Of a stretch of 5,988 nucleotides of DNA, positions 5,975 through 5,988 are shown piece by piece. The notes under the pieces were generated by a model that saw only the letters and a program-made list of their open reading frames with translations, searched no databases and was not told the origin of the DNA. Location of the stretch: assembly GCA_030615235.1 (NCBI GenBank), contig JAUWZR010000160.1, forward strand, positions 1 through 5,988. Reading direction: 5' to 3'. The stretch comes from Promethearchaeota archaeon (GTDB lineage Archaea; Asgardarchaeota; Lokiarchaeia; Sigyniarchaeales; SOKP01). The translations under genes and the position numbers were made by a program. How positions within the stretch are numbered: position 1 is the stretch's first letter; every line of letters starts with the position of its first letter.

Positions 5975-5988
5975 GTGATATTTCTGCA

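Overview
The window looks like chromosomal DNA from an AT-rich archaeon (by eye roughly 30% G+C, with many Lys/Asn/Ile codons). Three genes support this. One is a complete methenyl-tetrahydromethanopterin cyclohydrolase (mch, C1 metabolism on the archaeal carrier). One is an archaeal-type RecJ-like DHH/DHHA1 nuclease of the GAN/HAN (Cdc45-related) kind. The third is a beta-CASP metallo-beta-lactamase RNase of the archaeal CPSF2/COG1236 type. The low G+C, combined with mch and no methanogenesis genes nearby, would suit an Asgard archaeon (Lokiarchaeia-like) or a low-GC methanogen. The sequence alone does not settle which, and I saw no mobile elements, CRISPR arrays, tRNAs or rRNAs.

Layout: (1) positions 1-1092, plus strand, hold the C-terminal part of the beta-CASP RNase, cut at its 5' end by the window edge. 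(2) 1117-2634, minus strand, hold the RecJ-like nuclease, convergent with (1). (3) 2635-2726 is a very AT-rich divergent promoter region containing a 14-bp TATA-like palindrome. (4) 2727-3725, plus strand, is mch, with a 13-A homopolymer and a lysine-rich insertion relative to the usual family sequence. (5) 3786-4967, minus strand, is an unrecognised 393-residue protein. (6) 4968-5254 is a non-coding AT-rich gap with several small inverted and direct repeats. (7) 5255-5434, minus strand, is a small acidic hypothetical protein. (8) 5507-5974, minus strand, is a PPOX-class (NimA-like) flavin-nucleotide-binding protein, essentially complete at the right edge.

No single pathway joins these genes. 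The first two are information-processing nucleases (RNA and DNA), mch is core C1 metabolism, and the right half is accessory or unknown. The genes most likely to hold something new are the 393-residue and 59-residue proteins. I found no convincing evidence of a multi-gene novel system here; the best leads are these unknown genes, the repeat-bearing gap between them, and the unusual insertion in mch.
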